Below are positions 55,440 to 64,000 of a DNA stretch of 64,000 nt, one piece after another (positions within the stretch are counted from its first letter, which is position 1; each line of letters begins with the position of its first letter). The DNA is from Diorhabda sublineata. Lineage: Eukaryota; Arthropoda; Insecta; Coleoptera; Chrysomelidae. Position numbers and translations under genes: made by a program. Below the pieces are notes generated by a model. It saw only the letters and a program-made list of their open reading frames with translations. It did not search any database and had not been told where the DNA came from. The stretch covers positions 10,244,709-10,308,708 of the forward strand of contig NC_079476.1 of NCBI RefSeq assembly GCF_026230105.1. Direction: 5' to 3'.

Positions 55440-56145
55440 CCGGATTTTTTATGTGAAAAGCAAGCACACTCGAATAGTTTGAGTAGCGTCTTGGTAGCTG
55501 ATTCCACTAGCCTGCACTTTTACAAAAAAGGGAGTACCGATAAAATCTGCAGTCTAAGTTGATGCTTGTGAGCCACGTATACCGGTCAAGAAGGTCGTGT
55601 AAATACTGTTCTAGATGAGATTATGTTGGACAGCTCGGAAGAGCTTTTACCGTGGTAATATCGATAAAACAGAGGCAGGCAAGGGATCGTTCTGGTATGC
55701 CCCAAACTAAACTGTTAAAGTTTCTGGTCAACTCTGGATCGTCTATAAGTCAAATTGCACTCTTCTGTATTGAGTAGAGTATCCTCAGGGTATGCTTGTG
55801 AGCCAAGATTCAAATGTGCGAGGAGAACTCTAATAATGAACGAATCGGAGCTTTGTAGTTGATTAGAAGCCGTTGCGGAGTTTATAGCTTTTTAATCTAA
55901 ACCCTAAGAGGGCTACAATTTTTTTGAAGCTTCATTAGCTCATTTGATCACGTGACTATGCTGCCAGGACATATTACTCCCACCCTCAGTTCCCAACATA
56001 AGAATTTGCGGTGATATTTCATGTCTAGACAGGACCAAATCCCAAGCTGCAGTGCCAGCCTTCTTTGTAAAAACAGCAGCCTGGGTCTTTGTCGAACTCA
56101 GTCAGATTGGCTCTGCGTATATTTTATTTACGTATATTTGCTCCT
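55440..56145 (-). pseudogene. Non-LTR retrotransposon, reverse transcriptase C-terminal and tail region
   Basis: Less AT-rich than its surroundings. Minus strand: 'SSTKTQAAVFTKKAGTAAWD' near 56100-56040 (a N..KTQ..... block), then 'GGSNMSWQHSHVIK' near 56000-55950 (L.W..HI block), 'ANEASKKL', and a long C-terminal piece with 'LPLFYRYYHGKSSSELSNII' and 'VYVAHKHQLRLQIL', the conserved end of a common insect jockey-like or R1-like family. Stops and shifts break it throughout; the catalytic FADD box and everything upstream are missing. Confidence 0.7.
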
Positions 56146-56584
56146 ATCATAAGATTATGGTATAAATAATTTCTATAATTATGATTATCCTGTATAGTTC
56201 ACGTTTGAATGAAGTACAAAATACAAAATGTGAATTATTGTAGTACTTTTAAGAAGTTATTTTGAAATGACTATTAACTACTTCATGTCCTTTGTCTTCA
56301 ACCCTATAAACTGGGAGAAAATCATTGATCTATTCCATTTAGGTTAGGGAATGGGAACTATAATCCCTTCAAGTAGTATTGGTATACATTGTTCGTGTTA
56401 AATCGAGATATGGAATTGATCCAATTTGACAGCTACTAATGATATATCTCATATACGGTGATCTGGGTAATATATACCGTCTATTGAAATTTGCGATTAC
56501 CGACTACAATGCTGGAATGACATTTAGAATAGAGTCAAAGTAAATAGTCATATGAAGTTTGGAAATAATGATATCAGACAATAA
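56146..56584. other. AT-rich spacer, nothing recognised
   Basis: No supported feature. Confidence 0.4.
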
Positions 56585-57772
56585 GAGGATGTATTTATAT
56601 CTAGTTAGCCTAGACCAGTTCCATGCAAAAACAAAATATTGCGTTACCATAGCAACGAACAATAACTTATTAGGAGTGTCATTATGAAGTTTGACCTCAA
56701 AAAACTAAACCAGAGTTACGCAATAAATTAAAAGAAAAAAATGGCCAACGAAGTTGTGAAAATCGAAAAATTGAAGTATCGAGCCATCATCAAGTACCTG
56801 TATTTAAAAAAGTTGAGAGGTAAGCAGATTTACGAAGATATGCTTAATATACTTGGTGATAAATGTACTACATATGCGACCGTGAAAATTGGACTGCAAG
56901 CTCCAAAAGAGGTAAATTTTCCATTGAAGATGATGACCGATCGGGAAAGCCAGTTTCTGTGTCAGTCCTCGAAAATATCGATGCTGTTCATGAAATGATT
57001 TCATCAGACCATCGAATTGGGCTAAAACGGATATCTGAAGCACTGAATATTTTATACGAACTCGTTCATCATATAGTTCACCTCAATTTGGACATGAGAA
57101 ACAATGCTGCAAAATGGTAACCCAAATGTTTGAATGTGCAAAGGTAGAAGCATCGCGTTCGATCTGTGCTCGATCTGAAAACGATGTAGACTTCTTAAAC
57201 TGAATTATTCTCCAAGACCTAATAAGTTTCGTATCCAATAATCTGCTGAAGTTCTTGCATCAGTTTTTTAGGATTGCCATGGAGTAATCATGATTGATTT
57301 TTTGGATAAGGATAACTGGAGATTACTTCGACATTACTGACCACTCAGTAGGAAAACATTAAAGAGAAAAGACGCGGAAAGCTATCCAAAGGTTTTTTGT
57401 TTTTGCAGGACAACGCCCCTGCACACAAATCTCATGTTGCCAAGCAAAAAATTCGTGATTTAGGGTTTGGATTACTAGAACACTCCCTTTATTCTCCAGA
57501 TTTTGCTCCATCCAACCATCATCTCTTTCCTCAACTGAAAAATAGTTTAAAAGATCGTAAACTTTCTTCCAGCGAGGAGATACTAAAAGTTGTAGAGATT
57601 CTGGTTTGCAGAGCAAGAAGAAACATTTTTGTTTTTTAAGGTCTAGAGACGTTGCAGGTTCGCAGTAATAAATGTAACCAATTAAGAGGAGAATATGTTG
57701 AGTAATAAAATATTTTGACATTGTTTGGTTCTATAGTAGGCTAAGAATTTCTCAATATATCATCGTATATAT
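56585..57772 (+). mobile_element. Mariner element, nearly full length
   Basis: The right terminus, complement of 'tacgatgatatattgagaaa', and the left terminal region ('ttagcctagaccagttccat' near 56607) are related inverted repeats, the left one diverged. The transposase between is on the plus strand. Same family as the reversed, truncated copy at 8946-9862; the two share 'gacgttgcaggttcgc' and the following ~100 bases in complement. Confidence 0.75.
56741..57640 (+). pseudogene. Mariner transposase pseudogene, third catalytic Asp replaced by Asn
   Basis: ATG at 56741. The N-terminal helix-turn-helix reads 'EKLKYRAIIKYLYLKKLRGK' and 'YATVK'. A frameshift near 56885 moves to the frame 56863-57120, with 'NWTASSKRGKFSIEDDDRSG' and 'SDHRIGLKRISEALNI', after which stops accumulate. 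'DCHGVIMIDFLDK' near 57277-57310 carries the first catalytic Asp. The last frame has 'LQDNAPAHKSHVAKQKIRDL' (second Asp) and 'YSPDFAPSNHHLF', where the residue 34 positions on, normally Asp, is Asn. That change alone would abolish activity. Confidence 0.85.
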
Positions 57773-57859
57773 AGCGTTATAGATGTAATACATCCAGAAT
57801 GGAAAATTTGAAGACCTTTATTTTTTGATAATATCGTGACTATATTTACATTATCAACG

Positions 57860-58190
57860 TGTGAAGTATTCAAGTTGATAACCAAGAATTAGAAGCGCTA
57901 ACGGTAGACGAAATTTGGAAAGCTTTACAAATGGGCAAAAATGAAAAGGTAGCAGGGCTTGGAAACATTCCCGTTGTGCTGGACACACATGAACCGAAAA
58001 TATTTTACGAAATTATAACAAATCTATTAAATAAGTGCCTGTTGAATAGGGACGCTATCCCAGAAGGTTGGAATATGGCATATAATACATCAATATACAA
58101 GATAATAAGAAGTGTGGCAATTGAGGTGGCATTAGTATAATTAGCGCAAGGGGAATGTTGTACAGCAAAGACATAGGTGACGCATGAATA
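57860..58190 (+). pseudogene. Non-LTR reverse transcriptase N-terminal fragment
   Basis: The plus frame 57931-58140 with its upstream extension reads 'LTVDEIWKALQMGKNEKVAG', 'LGNIPVVL', 'ILTNLLNKCLLNRDAIPEGW'-like and 'NMAYNTSIYK', the first conserved blocks of non-LTR reverse transcriptases (KA.G.D.IP.E, then P..W......PI.K). After a shift near 58090, 'CGNCGGISIISARGMLYSKD'-like sequence matches the next block (NYRGI....... .K). Resemblance fades after about 58190. It differs from the jockey-like fragments at 46.8 and 55.4 kb. Catalytic motifs are missing. Confidence 0.65.
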
Positions 58191-60020
58191 GTGAAAAATT
58201 TCGATAGTTGTAAATTAACCGCGGTAATAGAAACGTATATATAACATTCCCTAAGTAATAAAACAAACTTCGCTAATACTATTGTAAGGTTAGTTGACAA
58301 TAAACACGAAGTTATGCCATCAACATCGATGCACAATATTTACAGAAGCTTAATAGAATCAACATCTACTTATAATAGAATCGAAGAAAATAACTACGCA
58401 GATTTAAAAAAGGAAACCTCAACATATAAAAATAGAATATAGAATTGGATTGCTAAAATTATGACAAAAATTCTTGAAAATTTTCAATTTGAAATTAAAT
58501 TATAGTTCAATAAAATGTTCATTTCCTAGAGACGATACAGCACTCCGCCTACGACGTCATGCTCAAACTTCGTCATCATATCCACACTAGTTGCACAAAC
58601 TATTATAGCAATGTATTAAAGTTGGATATAATTTTGATGGGGCGATAGATCTTGATAACATACTTATTATCCTTCTTAAAACTGGAACAAACATGTCTAG
58701 CTTATCATATCACCGAACAGTTAACAGATTTGAATGAGAGATTAGATAAATAATTCAATGAATTTGATTTGAAGTAGTCTCGTAGTAGAAATTCATTAAG
58801 TTATAATCACTCTATCTCGCTCAATTTTGGCTCTCATATCACTAAATTCAATTTTGTTATCATTATTATTGGTACTTTTATACTCCACAAGTGAACACAG
58901 TTTATGACAATATTAGAGAATGTATCGTCTACATCCGAGCCGACCTGTCGGGAAAATAATTTAACATAATCTCTCTTGACAAGACAACCTGATTCCAACA
59001 ATATCAACCATAGGATGCGCCTTATATTTGACAAATCGAAGGAGTTGGCACTGTAATGCTGTTTCAACACCAAAAAAACTTCGCTATCACATTTTGTGTT
59101 AAATTCTGGAAGGAACAATCAATGGAACATTTTGAATGTGAAAAAAGTTTAGTAACCATTGTTTCAAACTTTTTAATAATAAGTGGCAAAATTCTTTTTT
59201 GGGATAGAGACCTGCACCCAGTCACAAGCACAACATTCATTGGATTCTATAGGATCACTCAAGTGTAATTACTATCTGATGTCAAACATATCATATTCAA
59301 AGTTTTCTATGAAACATGGTCATTGTTTATCCCATACTACATGATTCGTATTTATTAGACCCTTGTTCTTCGAAAATAATTTTGTTTTGTTTGTATCGTT
59401 CAAAATAAATTTTAACGACAGGAGCTGAGTGATACAAATATATCCACCATAAATAACAAATTATTCGAATACTTCACTAATATATTTCCAGAAAAATACC
59501 TATTCAAAAACAATCCCTAATTGGATAGACATCAAAGACCGTTGAAACAATGATATTAACATGACGGTAATTAATAGCTTTTTAAAATTACTTCAATTAT
59601 TAATCAGTTGTTGTGTTGCAGTATTAAACAACATCATGCTATACATGATTTGATTAACTATATTTTCATTAAAAAACAACTTCACAATGCGTATTGTGAA
59701 AAAAAAAAACAATATAGTTCGCAGATTAAGCCTATATTCATTCCCCATATCCTCGTGAAAAATTGGGAAAGTATATAACATTTTAGAGACAGAAAATATA
59801 GATTGTCTAGAAAGTGTAAGAGTAATAATAAAAACAATACATAAAAATTACAAAATTATACAGAAAGTGTAATATCTATATAACAAAACAGTAATTAATC
59901 TCCAGATCGAGTGGAAACAATGTACTAATCAATCTTAGCTACATATTAATTAAAAGGCAACAAAACGAGATACAATCAATAATAATGAAATATCTAATGG
60001 TCGTATTCACTTGCAACAAC
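58191..60020. other. Spacer, nothing recognised
   Basis: The 58240-58480 plus strand is open for ~60 codons ('HEVMPSTSMHNIYRSLIEST') and may belong to the preceding retroelement, but I cannot place it. Other frames (58834-59118, 59056-59268, 59593-59781) are short and unassigned. Confidence 0.35.
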
Positions 60021-60161
60021 ACAGTCCAAACGAACCAAACGTGCGATGTGCGCTGTGATAAATTCGTCTAGTCAGTACCGAGGTTTATCGGTAAATGGGA
60101 CTTGCTCAAAGAGAATTTTATTCCGTGTAGTGCAGGCACTCAAGCTCAAAACGGTTTCAAA

Positions 60162-61292
60162 CCTCCGAATTCTTTAATGCAGCTCCGATTTTCCTGAAAA
60201 TTTAGAATTAAGCTCAGTTTACCCTCCAAATCAAGATATCCAAATTGTTTTAAGGGGTAAATACCACCCCTTATCGAAAAATACCGATAGTTTTTCCTAC
60301 TTTTTTTCAATACAAATGTTTTTCGATTATGCTGCATAAATATCTCAACATATTGTATAATAGAAAATTCATATATTTTGAAGTATCAACTTCTTTAAAA
60401 ACTACCCTTCTGATGAAAATAATTTAAGAAAAAATCTCTTAACGATTTAAAACATTCCAATTTCATTTTTACTGTGAAAAATTCATAGCGTTTTAATAAA
60501 ATTTGATTGGTTATTAATTTTTATTATTTAACCCTAAAAAACTAACCCTTTACAAAGAATTATCTAAAAATAAATGACTTTTAGATTTTGCATTCTTTTT
60601 GGTATCAAATTATCTTGTCTCTACTTGAAGTAATTTTTAATTGTCGATACCCTGTCAACCCTTAAGAACCACCTCTTTGATATACATAGTATTATATACA
60701 TTAGTATTATATAATGCTTGATCATTTTTTTCAAATTATGCATTTCTAATCAGCCAAACTTTCAGATGTAAATAACATCCAAATAAAGTATTTGGTATTT
60801 TTTTCAGCTCTTTGAAAACTTTTCTATTACTTTTTGTTGAAAAATGTACCCTTTTCCCATTATTTGAGGTTATGCAAAACAAAACTATTCAAGTATCTAT
60901 AACTTGCTTTAGGTAGAACATTAAGATCTTATAGTATAGCTTAATCTCTTTGTTTTTTGTTTTTTTTTTGAATTTTTGTTAGTTATACGTAAAAAACTAT
61001 TGGAAAATGCTGTTTTTTTTGACCAAAAATCGTACTTTCCAATTGCGGTTAACTCCAAATCTATTGAAAAACTTAATTCAAACATTTTTTACTTTAAATT
61101 TGCTGATCTTTCTATTTCTGGGGTTATGTTCGGTGGTGAAAAATTATCCACCCCCGAAAAGGGGTGATATCCCCTCTCCGGGGGGGGGGGGGGTTGCACA
61201 CTTCAGTACTATGTAGATCTCGACTTTTGCATACACACCTATCATCTATCAAAATTTCAAATAAATCGGTGCTGCATTAAAGAATTCGGAGG
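60162..61292. mobile_element. TIR element with 30-bp near-perfect inverted ends, no coding content
   Basis: 60162-60191 and 61263-61292 are inverted copies identical at 29 of 30 positions (starting 'cctccgaattctttaatgca'). The interior is extremely AT-rich with poly-T/A runs, a small hairpin at 60251-60273 ('taaggggt'/'acccctta'), and a run of 14 G at 61180-61193. No protein similarity. It is a non-autonomous element of unknown superfamily inserted in the Harbinger-like element. The plus frames at 60976-61216 are chance. Confidence 0.8.
61180..61193. repeat. G14 homopolymer
   Basis: Fourteen G in an otherwise AT-rich element, next to 'ccgaaaaggggtgatatccc'. Length may be unreliable because of sequencing or assembly. 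Confidence 0.85.
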
Positions 61293-61735
61293 GGAAATGC
61301 TGCTTGAACACTTGGCCTAGTGGCCGGTGTTAAGTGGATTCGGCAAATTTGAACGTCCTTTGCGTTTGTAATGTTTGCGCTACTCTGCGTAGCGATAGAG
61401 TGGAGTAAGGAATTGTGTTTAGCGTCAATTGATGATTTTGAAAGGCAGCCTATTTTATAGGATCCGAAAAACGGGACATATTTTAACAATGTAAAGAAGC
61501 ATGATGCTTGAGTGGCAATTGCTATTAATATAGAGTGCACCGCATCGGTCGTGAAAAAATAATGGAAAGGCTTCTATCAAGTTTTGGAAGTGAGAAAGCA
61601 AAAAGGAGAAAATCTATAGGAACAGGCAAAAGTACATTTAAAGATTGAAACTATTTATTTATTGAGGTTTTATTTTAAAAAGTTTAAATTATTGTTGGCC
61701 GGGATCGTTCTTAATGCCAATTCTTCTTGTAATTG

Positions 61736-62001
61736 TTACCACATGCACTTGCTACACGACGAGTAAAAAAATGTAATGGTAACAGCGTTGCCGTATTTAC
61801 AAAATGATTGTGAAAATATATAATACATTAAAAAAATATTATAAATTTTTGAATATGCATAAAATCTAAATCTGTAAGTGAGGTCCTTATTTTGTTGACG
61901 CAAAAAGAGTTTTCCTGTCCACACATTTTGTTCTTTTATTTTTTTTTCCTCTTTAATCGAAAAAGTACCAGCGACTATGGTAATATTAGATGAATCCATG
62001 A
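61736..62001 (-). pseudogene. Harbinger-like transposase N-terminal fragment
   Basis: The frame from ATG 62001 begins 'MDSSNITIVAGTF', has a Lys/Glu-rich middle and then 'VWTGKLFLRQQNKDLTYRFR'. This is like the N-terminus of HARBI1-type transposases, where an acidic/Ser start is followed by a basic stretch and a W.R..(F)L.R...G.Y..L segment. After that the frame runs into low-complexity Tyr/Phe-rich codons and stops, and the DDE nuclease domain is not found. The 61277-61540 frame downstream is not assigned. The call rests on a short segment. Confidence 0.4.
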
Positions 62002-62123
62002 CGACAAACACACAAAAAACACAGACTGAATCCTGAAAACTGAAACGCTCCGTGTAGGTTGTTCAGACCGCGCTTTAAATTGATAGTTTGAGGTGCACGG
62101 CGCGTTTGGTGCGTTCGGACTGT

Positions 62124-62799
62124 TATTTAAGTGATTACGCACCTTAAGATATGATTTGCAGTCCCAAAGATAGATATGTAGAACAAGCCACGTGAAGAAA
62201 ACAAAATATGCTCTCAGGCGTGATCTCCACTTTCAATTGCGATTGCCATCAGTCAGGTATATCGAGCCGTAATCACTGATGAAAATTCCAATGTAACACG
62301 TTCAATTTTTAATTCTTATATGTTTTTATATGTATTCTCCGCAATAAATGATTTTTTATTTGGGTCTCTGAAAAACGTATTTTTTCATAAAAAGTATTCT
62401 TGTCGTTTCTGTCTTCTGGTTTTATTAACTTTAACCTGACAGTTAATAATTATATAAATCAATAAATGCCTGCCTGCCACATCAAAATACAAGTACGAGT
62501 ACATTAAAGAGAATATAAAAATTTTTTATTATTGGATTTCTCAATTTAATATGTGACAAATCTCAACAAGCTTTACACACAATCTCAACTTGCTACTTCG
62601 ATCTATTTTATTATAGTAGTTCTCAAACGACTACTCAGTCAAGTTGTTTTGAAAAATGTCTTAAACGCTGTTATAAATTTTTGACTAAAGAAATTAATAA
62701 AAACACAATTCAAGAACAGAATGAAGGCTATTTACGGTGACTTGTGTTCATCATTTTCAACAATTGAAATTTGATGTAACTTGTTTCGCTGAGGGCCAG
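62124..62799. other. Spacer, nothing recognised
   Basis: No supported feature; AT-rich with short frames. Confidence 0.4.
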
Positions 62800-63466
62800 A
62801 ATCATCAGATGATGACTCACCAAGTGACCGGCATCTATAATCAAAAGAAGCATAGACCGGCATTTCCAAAACAAGTGTTCTTAAGATCCTAGATGAGCAT
62901 TAAAATATGACAAAAATCAGTGCAAGGTAGGTGCCTCGATTTCTCAGCGAAGAGTCAAAAGTAGTGTCAAATAGATGTTTACAGCTTTGCCGCGAGGAAC
63001 AAAAAAATGTAGTCCCATCAATTGTAAACGCTGACGACACTATGATCCTACATACAAAAGAGGTTCCATTGAGTGGTATCGGAAAATAGAGCCCGTACCA
63101 AAAAAGCGTAAGTCACGAAAAGCACTAAAAAAGTGATGGCTACAATATTTTGGGACTGCAAGAAAGTTATTTTTATCGATTTTGAGGAATCAAATACAAC
63201 CGTCAACGCTGAATATTACTCGCACTTACTATAGTAGTTGCGTCAAAAAATTATTGGAAAATGTGCGTCAAAATCAGTTCATACTGCTTCGCTTTTCAAG
63301 CAAATGTAGCTTCACAGAGTTTGAATACCCAACATATAGCTCTAATCTGGTAGTCTACGAACATTTTGGCATTAAAGATGCATTATATTTGTGTAGTGAC
63401 ATAGAACCTTCAATTAAACCTTCTGAAAAGTGTGTGGAAATGAAGGGAAAATATATTGAAAAATAA
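62800..63466 (+). pseudogene. Mariner transposase pseudogene, third family member type
   Basis: Plus-strand blocks in mariner order: a helix-turn-helix end 'TSVLKILDEH', then 'KISARWVPRFLSEES' near 62910-62955 (the ..RWVP..LT motif), 'SIVNADDTMILHTKEV' near 63020-63070 (normally V.GDE.W..HY.PE), 'FWDCKKVIFIDF' near 63150-63185 (frameshifted), then the open frame 63182-63466 with 'TYYSSCVKKLLENVRQNQ', 'YPTYSSNLVVYEHFGI' (degraded SPDLAPSD..LF, catalytic Asp lost), and the C-terminus 'SEKCVEMKGKYIEK'. Terminal repeats were not identified. It differs from the two other mariner families here. Confidence 0.75.
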
Positions 63467-64000
63467 TCACAATTCTTATATTTATGAACTTGTGGATCGC
63501 ACTACGTATTTCGATACATTATCTAACCTATTTACATTTTTCATAAATAGTACTCCCTATATATTTTAGGTTTATTTTCAAAATTTAGTAAACAAAATAT
63601 TTTACACACCAAAATAATTAACAGAACCAAAAGACTAATTAATTTTATTCAATATGCCTTGTTTCCTCAATAAGACAGTTTGTTATAAAAAGTTGGTATG
63701 TAATTACGTAATTGCTGATTTGTTATTTGATAGGCTATTATCTGATATCAGTATCCAATTTGTTCATTGATCCTAATCATAAGGTTTTATCTGTTTTTAG
63801 CTATACTCAAAAATAATAATTTAAAGGCAGTTCAGTGAGTTCGGGAGCAGTAGAATAAAGTTTGAAACGCCCACTCTTTTTGGTACTCGGCTCATTAACC
63901 CTTTCAACAATTTTTTCACATATTTCAACTTTGTTCTAATATTGACAACCTTATAACATTGTACGTTAGTATCCATGGCAGTAAATTTTAACTTTTTTCG
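63467..64000. other. Spacer to window end, nothing recognised
   Basis: AT-rich; may include the 3' end of the mariner before it. Confidence 0.4.

Larger units (their letters stand above)
60021..62123 (-). mobile_element. PIF/Harbinger-like element with a nested TIR element
   Basis: The left end 'acagtccaaacgaaccaaac' followed by 'gtgcgatgtgc', and the complement of the right end 'acagtccgaacgcaccaaac' followed by 'gcgccgtgcac', are inverted repeats matching at about 27 of 31 bases. A reading frame resembling the start of a Harbinger transposase begins ~120 bases inside the right end and points inward. Between lie a ~1.13 kb TIR element and about 440 unassigned bases. No three-base target duplication is clear at both sides, so the superfamily call rests on the reading frame and terminus. 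Confidence 0.55.

Noticed and set aside
57359..57721. Minus-strand frame of 120 codons
   Set aside because: Antisense of the mariner transposase at 56741-57640.
61007..61216. Two overlapping plus-strand frames near the G14 tract
   Set aside because: Chance frames inside a non-coding TIR element; the C-terminal Gly/Pro run is the homopolymer.

Overview
The window looks like an intergenic or intronic, transposon-rich stretch of an insect nuclear genome. The evidence is strong AT-richness, dense stop codons in all frames, long (AT)n and (GT)n microsatellites, and many decayed copies of typical arthropod transposable elements: mariner with D,D34D spacing, a DD41D relative, hAT, Helitron, a PIF/Harbinger-like element, Penelope-like elements, jockey/R1-type non-LTR fragments, and a 17.6/297-like LTR element with a tRNA-Ser type primer site. 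A beetle or a hemipteran would fit, but the sequence does not settle the order. I see no bacterial features, CRISPR array, rRNA or credible tRNA. No intact conserved host gene was recognised. The best host-like candidate is a pair of overlapping minus-strand reading frames at 4.7-5.4 kb.

Layout. 0.56-1.9 kb: a non-autonomous element with roughly 300-base inverted arms. 2.6-10.6 kb: Penelope-like (PLE) material of two families (called PLE-A and PLE-B here) with terminal repeats, reverse transcriptase and GIY-YIG endonuclease fragments in both orientations, interrupted by a mariner at 8.95-9.86 kb. 11.1-13.0 kb: a decayed DD41D-type Tc1/mariner relative, with an internally deleted cousin at 19.2-20.0 kb. 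16.1-16.5 kb: a hAT fragment. 24.3-27.6 kb: three copies of one mariner family. 29.0-32.2 kb: a non-LTR 3' end, PLE-B terminal repeats and a PLE reverse transcriptase fragment. 32.4-34.6 kb: a second DD41D element tangled with another long inverted repeat. 37.0-39.0 kb: a non-LTR 3' end beside an internally deleted Helitron with a clear 3' hairpin and CTAG end. 41.3-45.0 kb: two hAT elements, one with a perfect 8-base target duplication. 46.8-50.6 kb: reverse transcriptase, PLE-A and hAT fragments. 51.0-54.9 kb: a small, complete-ended LTR retrotransposon that keeps gag, an integrase tail and env remnants but lacks most of pol. 55.4-58.2 kb: non-LTR fragments around a mariner. 60.0-62.1 kb: a PIF/Harbinger-like element containing another TIR element. 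62.8-63.5 kb: a further mariner.

No set of genes here works together in one pathway. The functional logic is that of nested selfish elements, most inactivated by frameshifts, stops or internal deletions. The most informative parts are those where ends and target duplications are still readable (LTR element, hAT at 43.6-45.0 kb, Helitron), and the inverted or interleaved repeats at 2.6, 25.2/26.5, 30.9 and 32.4-34.6 kb. I did not find a convincing new biological system. Element boundaries are by eye and most are good to about ten bases, except where exact ends are stated.
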